64,000 nt of DNA from Methylotenera_A sp963701715. GTDB taxonomy: Bacteria > Pseudomonadota > Gammaproteobacteria > Burkholderiales > Methylophilaceae. The stretch spans positions 329,388 to 393,387 of the forward strand of contig CAVPAX010000006.1 of assembly GCA_963701715.1 (NCBI GenBank), in the 5' to 3' direction. The notes under the pieces were generated by a model. It made no database searches and was not told where the DNA came from. It worked only from the letters and a program-made list of their open reading frames with translations. Below are positions 43,392 to 52,813 of this stretch, piece by piece; the stretch's first letter is position 1; each line of letters begins with the position of its first letter. A program made the position numbers and the translations under genes.

Positions 43392-44342
43392 TTATTTCAG
43401 ACTGGTTAAATAACGTTCTGCATCCAGCGCCGCCATACAGCCGGTACCTGCACTGGTCACGGCTTGGCGATAGATGTGGTCCTGCACGTCGCCCGCGGCA
43501 AATACGCCGGGTACGCTTGTGGCAGTGGCGTTGCCTGTACGACCCATTTGCGTGACGATATAGCCACCTTCCATCTCAAGCTGTCCGGCGAAAATGTCGG
43601 TATTCGGTTTATGGCCAATGGCAATAAACACGCCTTTAAGCGCGATATCTTTGGTCGCGCCAGTTTGCGTATTTTTAACGCGCATGCCAGTCACGCCGGT
43701 ATTGTCGCCTAGGACTTCATCCAGCGTGCTGTTGAGTTCCAGCGCAATTTTTCCTTCGGCAACGCGCGCCATCAGTTTATCTACCATAATGGCTTCGGCC
43801 TTGAATTTATCGCGGCGGTGCACCAGCGTGACTTTGCTGGCGATATTGGCGAGGTAGAGCGCTTCTTCCACCGCCGTATTGCCGCCACCGACCACTGCAA
43901 CCTCTTGATTACGGTAGAAAAAACCGTCGCAGGTCGCACAGGCAGATACGCCTTTGCCGCTGAATGCTTCTTCACTTGGTAAACCTAAATATTGTGCCGA
44001 TGCGCCTGTCGCGATAATCAGCGCGTCGCAGGTGTATTCGCCGTTATCGCCCACCAGACGAATTGGTTTTTCTTTGAGGTGCGCCGTATGAATATGGTCA
44101 AAAATCATTTCGGTGTTAAAGCGCTCAGCGTGCTTTTGAAAGCGCTCCATCAGCTCTGGGCCTTGCACGCCATCGGCATCGGCAGGCCAGTTGTCCACCT
44201 CGGTGGTGGTCATCAATTGGCCGCCTTGTGCGATGCCGGTGATGAGTACGGGCTTCAGGTTGGCGCGTGCTGCGTAAACCGCCGCAGAATAGCCCGCTGG
44301 GCCAGAACCGAGAATGAGAAGATGGGCGTGACGTGTTGCCAT
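43392..44342 (-). CDS. trxB: Thioredoxin-disulfide reductase
   Basis: 316 aa. FAD site ILGSGPAGYSAAVYAARA, redox-active C135-A-T-C138 in GVSACATCDGFF, NADPH site VVGGGNTAVEEALYLA and the C-terminal GVFAAGDVQDHIYRQAVTSAGTGCMAA. It reduces thioredoxin with NADPH. dps follows the opposite side upstream by ~50 bp on the same strand. Confidence 0.97.
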   Translation of the reverse strand: MATRHAHLLILGSGPAGYSAAVYAARANLKPVLITGIAQGGQLMTTTEVDNWPADADGVQGPELMERFQKHAERFNTEMIFDHIHTAHLKEKPIRLVGDNGEYTCDALIIATGASAQYLGLPSEEAFSGKGVSACATCDGFFYRNQEVAVVGGGNTAVEEALYLANIASKVTLVHRRDKFKAEAIMVDKLMARVAEGKIALELNSTLDEVLGDNTGVTGMRVKNTQTGATKDIALKGVFIAIGHKPNTDIFAGQLEMEGGYIVTQMGRTGNATATSVPGVFAAGDVQDHIYRQAVTSAGTGCMAALDAERYLTSLK

Positions 44343-44395
44343 GTGAACTACTTTCTAGTGTTTTCTGATTTGTAATTTAAGGTGAGGTTAATTGC

Positions 44396-44860
44396 TTATT
44401 TTTCAAGCAAGCTACGTAACATCCAAGCTGTCTTTTCGTGTATCTGTAAACGTTGAGTCAATAAATCTGCAGTTGCTTCATCGGCTGCTTTTTCCGCCGC
44501 AGGAAACACGCTGCGCGCAGTGCGGCAAACCGCCTCATGGCCTGCTACCAGTTCGGCAATCATGTCATTGGCTTTAGGTACGCCTTTGGATTCGTTTATT
44601 GAAGTCAGTTTCGCAAATTGGCTATAAGTGCCGGGGGCATAAATATCGAGAGAACGAATGCGTTCTGCCACCAGATCCACCGCTAACGCCAGCTCATTAT
44701 ATTGTGTCTCAAACATCAAGTGTAAGGTGTTGAACATCGGGCCTGTCACGTTCCAATGAAAATAGTGTGTTTTGAGATACAGAGAATATGTGTCTGCCAA
44801 CAATCTTGATAAACCTTCAGCAATTGCTTTTCTATCTTGTTCTTTAATGCCGATATCCAT
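44396..44860 (-). CDS. dps: Dps/ferritin-like DNA protection protein
   Basis: 154 aa. The inter-subunit ferroxidase ligands are visible: H in LKTHYFHWNVTGPMF, D and E in FETQYNELALAVDLVAERIR. The protein forms dodecamers that bind DNA and oxidise Fe(II) with peroxide. Next to trxB, an oxidative-stress pairing. Confidence 0.94.
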   Translation of the reverse strand: MDIGIKEQDRKAIAEGLSRLLADTYSLYLKTHYFHWNVTGPMFNTLHLMFETQYNELALAVDLVAERIRSLDIYAPGTYSQFAKLTSINESKGVPKANDMIAELVAGHEAVCRTARSVFPAAEKAADEATADLLTQRLQIHEKTAWMLRSLLEK

Positions 44861-44986
44861 GATTATTCCTCTTAGGATTTAATTAGCATAATTTTAGTTT
44901 TTAGACACACTTTACGCAATTCGATTTTGCTATAATCAACAATTAATTTTAATTGTACGCGACTATTTTTTAAGGTTTGTAACATA

Positions 44987-47296
44987 TTGTTTTTTAATAA
45001 AAAATCATCCGCTTTAAACGGCCGTATAGAAGCGCCGCTAAGCCCAACCCAACTGCATGGCGCTAAACTGGTTCGCGAAGCCTGGTGGCTGGGTCAAGTA
45101 TTAGTTGGCTTGTATCTTGCGACAATCTTAATAACATATGACAAGCAAGACCCTTCATGGTCGCATATGGCGAGTGAGAACGCTGTTATACACAATGCCG
45201 GTGGTGCGGTAGGGGCGTGGATTTCCGATATGCTGCTTTACCTGTTCGGATTTTCTGCATGGTGGTGGGTGGTGCTTGCCTTATACAGTGTGTGGCTGAT
45301 GTATCACCGATTAGAGCTCACCATTTCTGAGCGTCCGTTCTTAGTATTCAATCTGGTTGGTTTCGGCTTGCTGCTAATATCTTCCAGCGCGCTGGAGGCC
45401 GGACATCTGATTGGCTTTCCAGCCGCACTGCCGCTCGAGCCGGGAGGTATGCTGGGTAATGCGGTAGACGGTGTTCTGCGTGACATGTTCGGCTTTGCCG
45501 GTTCTACCATGCTGTTATTGCTGTTATTCGCTATCGGCTTCAGCCTATTTACAGGCTGGTCGTGGATTATGATGACCGAGAAACTCGGTGCCGGTTTAAT
45601 TGCCAGTTATCAATGGGCCTATAACAAATACTATGATTGGCAGGATAGAAAAGTTGGTAAGGAAGTCGAACTTAAACGTGAAGAGTTTGTAGAACTTGAG
45701 CGCAAACGTATCGAAGACCGTGCGCCGCTTGAGATTAAAGCGCCGCAGACCGAGATAGCAAAAAGCGAGCGCGTGTTAAAGGAAAAACAAACCACGTTAT
45801 TTGCTTCAGATCCGGACTCTACCTTGCCGCCGTTGCATCTGCTGGACGAAGCGAACAATACGGTAGAACTGCCATCGGATGAAACGCTTGATTTCACTTC
45901 GCGGCTGATTGAGCGAAAACTCATGGATTTCGGCATTGAGGTAAAAGTCATTTCAGCCCAGCCCGGCCCAGTGATTACGCGCTTTGAGTTTGAACCGGCA
46001 GCAGGCGTAAAAGGCAGCCAAATTACCAATCTGGCACGCGATCTGGCACGTGCGTTGTCGGTCGTCAGTGTCCGTGTGGTAGAAACGATTCCCGGTAAAA
46101 GCTGCATGGGTCTGGAAATTCCAAACCCAAAACGCCAAATCGTATTTTTATCAGAAATCATGAGCAGTCAGGTATACGCAGAGATGCACTCACCGATTGC
46201 GATTGCAATGGGCAAAGATATCGCCGGCAAACCAGTAGTGGCTGATTTAGCCAAAATGCCGCATGTGCTGGTGGCAGGTACGACTGGCTCAGGCAAATCG
46301 GTGGCGATTAATGCGCTGATTTTAAGCTTTCTGTATAAATCGGAAGCCAGCAAGGTCCGCATGATTTTGATTGATCCGAAAATGCTTGAGCTTTCGGTTT
46401 ACGAAGGTATTCCGCATTTGTTGGCACCGGTAGTGACGGATATGCGCCAAGCGGCTAATGCGCTGAATTGGTGCGTGGCCGAGATGGAGCGCCGCTATAA
46501 GCTTATGTCTAGCTTAGGTGTGCGGAACTTGGCTGGGTACAATCAAAAGATCAAAGATGCTGAAAAAGCAGGCGAGAAAATCCCGCATCCATTCAGCCTG
46601 ACACCGGATGCGCCGGAGCCATTGGAAGAAATGCCGCTGATCGTCGTAGTGATTGATGAACTTGCTGATTTGATGATGGTGGTTGGCAAAAAAGTGGAAG
46701 AGCTGATTGCACGTTTGGCACAAAAAGCGCGTGCTTCCGGCATCCATCTGGTATTGGCGACACAGCGCCCTTCGGTTGATGTGATTACCGGCTTGATTAA
46801 GGCAAATATCCCAACCCGCGTGGCCTTTCAGGTGTCCAGCAAGATCGATTCGCGCACTATATTAGACCAAATGGGCGCTGAAGCGTTATTAGGCCAGGGC
46901 GACATGCTCTATATGCCGCCAGGCAGTGGTTACCCGCAACGGATTCATGGCGCATTCGTGAGCGATCATGAGGTGCACGAGGTGGTGAATTACTTAAAAG
47001 CGATGGGTGAACCGAACTATATTGAAGGCATCTTGACCAATGAAACAGAAGGCAGCAGTGAGCTTGGCGAGTTTCGCGATGACGGCGCGGAAAAAGATCC
47101 GCTTTACGATGAGGCTGTGGCGATTGTGCTTAAAACGCGGCGCGCGAGCATTTCATCGGTACAGCGCCAACTTCGAATAGGCTACAACCGTGCGGCGCGC
47201 TTGATAGAAGATATGGAGCGTGCAGGTTTGGTTTCTGCGATGCAGAGTAATGGGAATCGAGAAGTATTAGCTAAAGGCAGTATGAGTGACGAGTAG
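44987..47296 (+). CDS. ftsK: DNA translocase FtsK
   Basis: 769 aa from a TTG start (no better start; TATAAT at 44931-44936 upstream). Four N-terminal membrane helices (about 30-190), a short linker (about 220-290), the RecA-like motor with Walker A GTTGSGKS at 431-438 and VVVIDELADLMM, and the C-terminal gamma winged helix (YDEAVAIVLKTRRASISSVQRQL) that reads KOPS. It pumps chromosome ends at the division septum. lolA overlaps its end by 11 bases. Confidence 0.96.
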   Translation: MFFNKKSSALNGRIEAPLSPTQLHGAKLVREAWWLGQVLVGLYLATILITYDKQDPSWSHMASENAVIHNAGGAVGAWISDMLLYLFGFSAWWWVVLALYSVWLMYHRLELTISERPFLVFNLVGFGLLLISSSALEAGHLIGFPAALPLEPGGMLGNAVDGVLRDMFGFAGSTMLLLLLFAIGFSLFTGWSWIMMTEKLGAGLIASYQWAYNKYYDWQDRKVGKEVELKREEFVELERKRIEDRAPLEIKAPQTEIAKSERVLKEKQTTLFASDPDSTLPPLHLLDEANNTVELPSDETLDFTSRLIERKLMDFGIEVKVISAQPGPVITRFEFEPAAGVKGSQITNLARDLARALSVVSVRVVETIPGKSCMGLEIPNPKRQIVFLSEIMSSQVYAEMHSPIAIAMGKDIAGKPVVADLAKMPHVLVAGTTGSGKSVAINALILSFLYKSEASKVRMILIDPKMLELSVYEGIPHLLAPVVTDMRQAANALNWCVAEMERRYKLMSSLGVRNLAGYNQKIKDAEKAGEKIPHPFSLTPDAPEPLEEMPLIVVVIDELADLMMVVGKKVEELIARLAQKARASGIHLVLATQRPSVDVITGLIKANIPTRVAFQVSSKIDSRTILDQMGAEALLGQGDMLYMPPGSGYPQRIHGAFVSDHEVHEVVNYLKAMGEPNYIEGILTNETEGSSELGEFRDDGAEKDPLYDEAVAIVLKTRRASISSVQRQLRIGYNRAARLIEDMERAGLVSAMQSNGNREVLAKGSMSDE

Positions 47297-47897
47297 AATT
47301 TTATTTATTATTTTAAGTATATTTACCAATCTTGCGGCGGCGGATGGTGTTTCCAGCTTGTTGGACTTTTTTAATAACACAAACACCATGCGCGCGCAGT
47401 TTCAGCAAGTAGTGAATGACAAACAAGGCCGCAAGGAGCAGGAAGTAGAAGGTACGATGCAGTTGCAACGTCCTAACAAATTTCGCTGGGACTATAAAAA
47501 ACCATACGAGCAGCAGATTGTGAGCGATGGCAAACAAGTGTTTTTATTTGACATCGAACTGCAGCAAGTGACGATTCGGGAATTGAGCAAAACGCTGGGT
47601 TCAAGTCCAGCCGCTATGTTGGCGGGCGGTAAGGGCGTGGAAGAAAGCTTCACTCTAAAAAACGCTGTCCGTAAAGATGGGCTGACCTGGGTGCTGGCCT
47701 TGCCTAAGGATAAAGAAAGCGGTTTTGAACGTGTGCTGCTTGGATTTAAGGCAGACAAACTGCGTAAAATGGAACTTTACGACAGTTTTAACCACATTAC
47801 TCACATTACGTTTAATGAAGTAGAACGTAACCCAGTTTTACAAGACTCGACATTCTTGTTTACGCCGCCCAAAGGTGTTGATGTGGTGGGTGAATAG
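47286..47897 (+). CDS. lolA: Outer-membrane lipoprotein carrier LolA
   Basis: 203 aa from a GTG inside ftsK. Signal peptide LFIILSIFTNLAAA, then SLLDFFNNTNTMRAQFQQVV, GTMQLQRPNKFRWDYKKPYEQQIVSDGKQVFLFD as in LolA. It carries lipoproteins across the periplasm. The ftsK-lolA-rarA order is standard. Confidence 0.95.
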   Translation: MTSRILFIILSIFTNLAAADGVSSLLDFFNNTNTMRAQFQQVVNDKQGRKEQEVEGTMQLQRPNKFRWDYKKPYEQQIVSDGKQVFLFDIELQQVTIRELSKTLGSSPAAMLAGGKGVEESFTLKNAVRKDGLTWVLALPKDKESGFERVLLGFKADKLRKMELYDSFNHITHITFNEVERNPVLQDSTFLFTPPKGVDVVGE

Positions 47898-47916
47898 AAT
47901 TGATCTGAGAAATTAA

Positions 47917-49197
47917 GTGAACAGCTTATTTCAACCTGTAATGCCACAAGCGCCACTTGCAGAACAGCTCCGACCTAAAACCTTAGATGAAGTAGTTGGA
48001 CAATCGCACCTGTTGGGTGAGAATAAGCCATTGCGCCTGGCGTTTGAATCAGGCAAATTGCCCTCTATGATTTTGTGGGGGCCGCCAGGTGTGGGCAAAA
48101 CTACATTGGCGAGATTAATAGCTAATACTGCCGATGCCGATTTTATCCCTATTTCTGCCGTGCTATCTGGCATCAAGGATATTCGCGATGCAGTAGAGCG
48201 TGCAGAGCTTGCCTTGCAGCAGCATGGCCGAAAAACTATCCTATTTGTGGATGAAGTGCACCGTTTCAATAAAGGCCAGCAAGACGCTTTTCTACCTTTC
48301 GTGGAAAGCGGGTTGATTACCTTTATTGGGGCAACGACCGAAAACCCTTCATTTGAAGTCAACAGCGCGCTTTTAAGCCGCGCGCAAGTGTTTGTGCTGA
48401 ATAGTCTGTCGGAGGCGGAGCTGGCCGTGTTGCTAGAGCGGGCGAGGCTGTTGGTTGCTGAGAAACTCACAATAGCGGATGAGGTACGTGAGCAGATATT
48501 ATCCTATGCTGACGGCGATGCTAGGCGCTTGCTGAATTTTGCCGAGGGCTTATTCAATGCAGCTTCCGGGGCTGGCATCACGCAAATTGACGAAGCCTTT
48601 TTACAAACCACGATGGCGGAAAAACTGCGCCGATTTGATAAAGGCGGCGAAGCGTTTTACGACCAGATTTCTGCTTTGCATAAATCGGTACGCGGCAGCA
48701 ATCCGGATGCAGCGCTTTATTGGTTTTTACGCATGATAGACGGCGGTGCAGATCCGTTGTATTTAGGGCGCCGCATCATACGTATGGCGATAGAAGATAT
48801 CGGTCTGGCTGACCCGCGTGCGCAGACGATGGCATTGGAAGCCTGCAACATTTACGAGCGATTAGGCTCACCGGAAGGTGAATTGGCGCTTTCAAACGCT
48901 GTGATATACATGGCTGTCGCACCCAAGAGCAATGCGGCTTATAACGCCTATAATCAGGCCAAAGCCTTTGTGGGCAATGATAAATCGCGGTCTGTGCCGT
49001 TACACTTACGCAATGCACCTACCAAACTGATGAAGGCCTTGGATTACGGAAAAGAATACCGCTATGCCCACAGCGAGCCTGAAGCTTACGCAGCAGGCGA
49101 GCAGTATTTTCCAGACGAGATGACTGCGCCGCAATTTTATACACCCACACCACGCGGTTTGGAAGGTAAAATAAGCGGAAAAATTGGCTCATCTTAA
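47917..49197 (+). CDS. rarA: Replication-associated recombination protein A
   Basis: 426 aa from GTG. AAA+ ATPase with Walker A GPPGVGKT at 55-62, Walker B TILFVDEVHRFNKGQQDAFLP, sensor GATTENPSFEVNSALLSRAQV, and the C-terminal MgsA part RMAIEDIGLADPRAQTMA and YGKEYRYAHSEPEAYA. It acts at stalled forks with SSB and RecA. Confidence 0.96.
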   Translation: MNSLFQPVMPQAPLAEQLRPKTLDEVVGQSHLLGENKPLRLAFESGKLPSMILWGPPGVGKTTLARLIANTADADFIPISAVLSGIKDIRDAVERAELALQQHGRKTILFVDEVHRFNKGQQDAFLPFVESGLITFIGATTENPSFEVNSALLSRAQVFVLNSLSEAELAVLLERARLLVAEKLTIADEVREQILSYADGDARRLLNFAEGLFNAASGAGITQIDEAFLQTTMAEKLRRFDKGGEAFYDQISALHKSVRGSNPDAALYWFLRMIDGGADPLYLGRRIIRMAIEDIGLADPRAQTMALEACNIYERLGSPEGELALSNAVIYMAVAPKSNAAYNAYNQAKAFVGNDKSRSVPLHLRNAPTKLMKALDYGKEYRYAHSEPEAYAAGEQYFPDEMTAPQFYTPTPRGLEGKISGKIGSS

Positions 49198-49247
49198 AGA
49201 GCTTGACCTTAAAGAATTAAACAAAAAAGTAAAGAAATAGGAATCGC

Positions 49248-50541
49248 ATGTTAGATATTCAAGCATTAAGAAATGATTTAGACGGCGTTGTGAGCCAATT
49301 AAAAAAACGCGGATTTGAGTTTGATTCAGCGGCATTTTCTGCCTTAGAGCAAGAGCGGAAAATAGTTCAAACGCGTACACAAGAGCTACAAGCCAAGCGC
49401 AATAATGCCTCCAAGTAATTGGCATAGCGAAAGCCAAAGGCGAGGATACAAGCGCCATCATGGCGGAAGTCGCTAGGCTTGGGTGAGCAACTTAAGGCAG
49501 ATGAGGAGCGCTTTGCTATTCTTCAATGGGAATTGCAGAAACTGTTGCTGGATGTACCTAACCTGCCACATGAAAGTGTGCCCAGTGGGTAAATCTGAAG
49601 CTGATAACATTGAAGTGCGCAAAGTAGGCGTTCCACGCATATTTGATTTTGAAATCAAAGACCATACCGATGTTGGCGCGCCACTGGGCTTGGATTTTGA
49701 TACAGGTGCGAAACTTTCTGGCGCACGCTTTACCCTGATGCGCGGGCAGGTGGCCAGGTTACACCGAGCATTAGCGCAATTCATGCTGGATACGCAAACC
49801 GAGCAGCATGGCTATACCGAGTGTTATACGCCATACATTGTGAATGCCGAAACGCTACGCGGTACTGGGCAGTTGCCAAAATTTGAGGCAGATTTATTTG
49901 CAGCGAAAAAAGGCGGTCAAGAAGGTGAAAGCGAGCCTTTATATCTGATTCCGACCTCTGAAGTGACGCTTACCAACACCGTGCGTGATGAAATCGTGCC
50001 GTTGGAAGCCTTGCCGATTAAGCTGACTGCGCATACGCCTTGTTTCCGTTCCGAAGCCGGTTCTTATGGTAAAGATACTAAAGGCATGATACGCCAGCAT
50101 CAATTCGACAAGGTAGAGATGGTGCAAATTGTGCATCCGAGCAAGAGCTATGAGGCATTAGAGGAAATGGTCGGACATGCCGAGAATATCTTGAAAGCGC
50201 TGGAATTGCCTTACCGTGTCGTGAGCTTATGCACAGGCGATATGGGCTTTGGCGCGGCTAAAACTTATGATCTGGAGGTCTGGTTGCCGGCGCAGAATAC
50301 CTATCGTGAAATCTCTTCAGTTTCTAACTGCGAGGCTTTTCAGGCACGTCGTTTACAAGCGCGTTTCAGAAATGAAAATGGCAAGCCTGAACTCGTACAT
50401 ACACTGAATGGTTCCGGTTTGGCGGTAGGGCGAACACTTGTGGCAGTGTTAGAGAACTATCAGAATGCTGATGGCAGTGTAACGGTGCCGCATATGCTGC
50501 GCCCATACATGGGTGGGCTGCAAAAACTGATTGTTAGTTAG
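49248..50541 (+). pseudogene. serS: Seryl-tRNA synthetase, frame-disrupted
   Basis: Corrected, this is a full SerRS of ~430 aa: MLDIQALRNDLDGVV and the coiled-coil arm, then the class II core with TRSE-type ESEPLYLIPTSEVTLTNT, PCFRSEAGSYGKDTKGMIRQHQF and NGSGLAVGRTLVAVLENYQ. Three indels are needed: a missing base near 49415, and an extra G in each of the GGG runs at 49481-49483 and 49587-49589. It is essential and single-copy as a rule, so sequence errors are far likelier than loss. It overlaps the convergent mltF-like gene by 8 bases. Confidence 0.88.
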
Positions 50542-51973
50542 CTGCTAGAATTTGATGGACGCGTGCAATCTTGTAATCATCTTGATTAGGATTATGGCTG
50601 GGTTGATAGCGTTCTAATATGTTTTGATAGCTACGTATTGATTCTACAAAAATCACTGGCTGACCACAGCTGCAGTAGCCATATTTAGCATTTAAGTAGT
50701 AGTCTGGATTGGTGAGCATCATCAAAGTTTTCTTCACATCTGCCCAGCTATCAGGATTTAGCTTTAGACGTTGTGCCAGTACCCGTGCATCTTCTACATG
50801 TGCGTAACCAATGTTATAAGCTGCAAGCGCCATATACGTGCGATCTGGTTGCGGAACGCGCTCGGGAATAGTGTCTATAAGTAGATTTATGTATTTTGCG
50901 CCGGCCGGGATGCTTTGTTTAGGATCCAGCCTGTCGGTAACACCCATACGGTCGGCCGTCGCTTCTGTCAGCATCATCAGGCCACGCACATTGGTAGGAG
51001 AGGTGCTGAAAGTATCCCAATGAGACTCCTGATAACTAATGGCTGCAAGTAGGCGCCAATCGATCCCGGTAATTTCCTGCGCTTGTTTAAACAAATGAAT
51101 ATATTTGGGTAGCAGCCTATTGCTATTGACAAGAAAAGTCTTAATATCCAGCTGGTTAAGTCGTTTTGCATTGCCATGGTAACGGTCAATCAAATTGCGC
51201 AGAGTGCCATCTTTTTTAATTTTAGTAAAAAACGCGTTGGTTTTTTCTAGCAACATTGGGTCAGAATCTTTAGAGAGCGCCCACGCGATTTTCTCCGGTT
51301 CGCCAATCGCAAAAGCCACGCCTATATTAGGGTAGAAATTTTGCAAAATAGAAACCAGGTGGCTATCGGCAATCGTATATTCAATATCGCCATTGGCCAC
51401 TTCCACCATCAATTTTTCAGAGTTCGCGTCATCGCGCTCCTCCCACATCAGGCCGGGTTCAGTTTTACGTAGTTTTACAAGTCGCTCAACAAAGCTGGTG
51501 CCGCTTGGTACGGCAATGGCTAGACCTACCAAATCTTTCAAGTTTTTGGGAGGTTTCTTATTGGTTTCCTTGTTGTAAACTATCTGTTGCTGAACGTCTT
51601 GGTACGAAGTTGTAAAATAGAATTTCTTCTTACGCGCTTCCGTCACGGTGATGTCAGCCGCCGCAATATCCGCCTTGCCATTTAATAAATTTGGTAAAAC
51701 TTGATCGATATGCTTTTCCACAATAAATTTTAATTGCGTACCGTCGTCCAGCTCCTGAATAAAAAGTTTGGCCAGATCGTACTCAAGCCCGGCAAATTCG
51801 TTATTGCTATTAACGAAGTAAGTATTAGGGCTATTCATGGTGACAAAAGTGATAACTTTGTCTTTTTGAGCTGCTACCTCTGAGCCTGTTTGGGGTGTGG
51901 GAAGGCCGCTAGGCTTGTCGCAACCAGCAATGAGCAGCAATAAAAAAATTATAATGTTGCGTAATATAAACAA
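50534..51973 (-). CDS. mltF: Membrane-bound lytic transglycosylase F (MltF-like)
   Basis: 479 aa lipoprotein (lipobox LIAGC, C18). A periplasmic solute-binding-3 domain (about 40-265, VTMNSPNTYFVNSNNEFAGLEYDLAKLF) is followed by an SLT domain with the catalytic Glu in LAAISYQESHWDTFS, RGLMMLTEATADRMG and AAYNIGYAHVEDAR. It cleaves peptidoglycan to 1,6-anhydro products; homologous to E. coli MltF (YfhD). Confidence 0.92.
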   Translation of the reverse strand: MFILRNIIIFLLLLIAGCDKPSGLPTPQTGSEVAAQKDKVITFVTMNSPNTYFVNSNNEFAGLEYDLAKLFIQELDDGTQLKFIVEKHIDQVLPNLLNGKADIAAADITVTEARKKKFYFTTSYQDVQQQIVYNKETNKKPPKNLKDLVGLAIAVPSGTSFVERLVKLRKTEPGLMWEERDDANSEKLMVEVANGDIEYTIADSHLVSILQNFYPNIGVAFAIGEPEKIAWALSKDSDPMLLEKTNAFFTKIKKDGTLRNLIDRYHGNAKRLNQLDIKTFLVNSNRLLPKYIHLFKQAQEITGIDWRLLAAISYQESHWDTFSTSPTNVRGLMMLTEATADRMGVTDRLDPKQSIPAGAKYINLLIDTIPERVPQPDRTYMALAAYNIGYAHVEDARVLAQRLKLNPDSWADVKKTLMMLTNPDYYLNAKYGYCSCGQPVIFVESIRSYQNILERYQPSHNPNQDDYKIARVHQILAAN

Positions 51974-51996
51974 AAATTAGTCTCGAGGGATTTGAT

Positions 51997-52674
51997 TTAT
52001 TTCCAGCGCTCTTCAACTTTACCATCACCAGAAATCAATATTGCGTTGGCCAATCCACGAAAGATGCCATGCTCGACTACACCCGGCGTATTGTTAATCA
52101 GGTGATTGAGCGATTCCTCCGGGATGGATTTATCGAATGCCATATCAAGTATCAAACTACCGTAGGAGCTGATAGACAGGCCATCTTTGGCAACGTTCAT
52201 TCGTAGCTCGCCTACGCCCCCGGCTGCTTCTAGGCTGCGTTTGGCAGCCTTCCAAGCAAAGGGCATGACTTCAACGGGAATGGCATAATTGGTGCCGATA
52301 CGATCCACCAACTTACTTTTATCGGCAACCACGATAAATCGCTTAGCTGCCTTGGCAAGCAGTTTCTCCAGCACCAAGTCGTAACCGCGTCCCTTAAGCA
52401 ACGTCATGTCCGGCGTGATTTCATCTGCACCATCCACGTATAAATCGATTTCTGCAACCTGTGTTAGCGCGATGACATTTAACCCTAAGCTTTGCGCTTT
52501 AATCATGCTCATATGTGAACTGGCGAGGGTGGTGACTTTGAGATTTTCTTCCGATTGGCGACGCGCCAGTTCCTCGATGAAGTAGTTAGCCGTTGAACCA
52601 GTGCCTAACCCCACCAACATGCCATCTTTGACGTACTTTGCCGCATGAATTGCGACAAGTTGCTTGTCATTCAT
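51997..52674 (-). CDS. rpiA: Ribose-5-phosphate isomerase A
   Basis: 225 aa. Motifs VGLGTGSTANYFIEELA (phosphate), YVDGADEITPDMTLLKGRG (catalytic acids), LVLEKLLAKAAKRFIVVADKSK, and NTPGVVEHGIF. It interconverts ribose-5-P and ribulose-5-P, linking to the zwf-gnd branch and the ribulose-monophosphate cycle. Confidence 0.97.
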   Translation of the reverse strand: MNDKQLVAIHAAKYVKDGMLVGLGTGSTANYFIEELARRQSEENLKVTTLASSHMSMIKAQSLGLNVIALTQVAEIDLYVDGADEITPDMTLLKGRGYDLVLEKLLAKAAKRFIVVADKSKLVDRIGTNYAIPVEVMPFAWKAAKRSLEAAGGVGELRMNVAKDGLSISSYGSLILDMAFDKSIPEESLNHLINNTPGVVEHGIFRGLANAILISGDGKVEERWK

Positions 52675-52813
52675 GATGTCTGTCTCCTCAATGTTTTTTT
52701 ATTTTTGGCTTAATTGGAATTAAGTTTAATTAAATAGGCTTAATTGATGCGACATGCTTACAGTTATAATAGGTAAAATCCGATTTTAAACCAAGCCATT
52801 TTCAAGTTCATTT

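Noticed and set aside
44901..44936. Full sigma-70 promoter before ftsK
   Set aside because: TATAAT at 44931 is good, but no -35 at acceptable spacing was found, so it is only mentioned under ftsK.
45631..46161. Minus-strand open frame of ~176 codons in ftsK
   Set aside because: Lies wholly antisense to FtsK and has the Ser/Arg-rich composition typical of shadow frames.
47931..48470. Minus-strand open frame of ~179 codons in rarA
   Set aside because: Antisense to rarA, no RBS or family motif.
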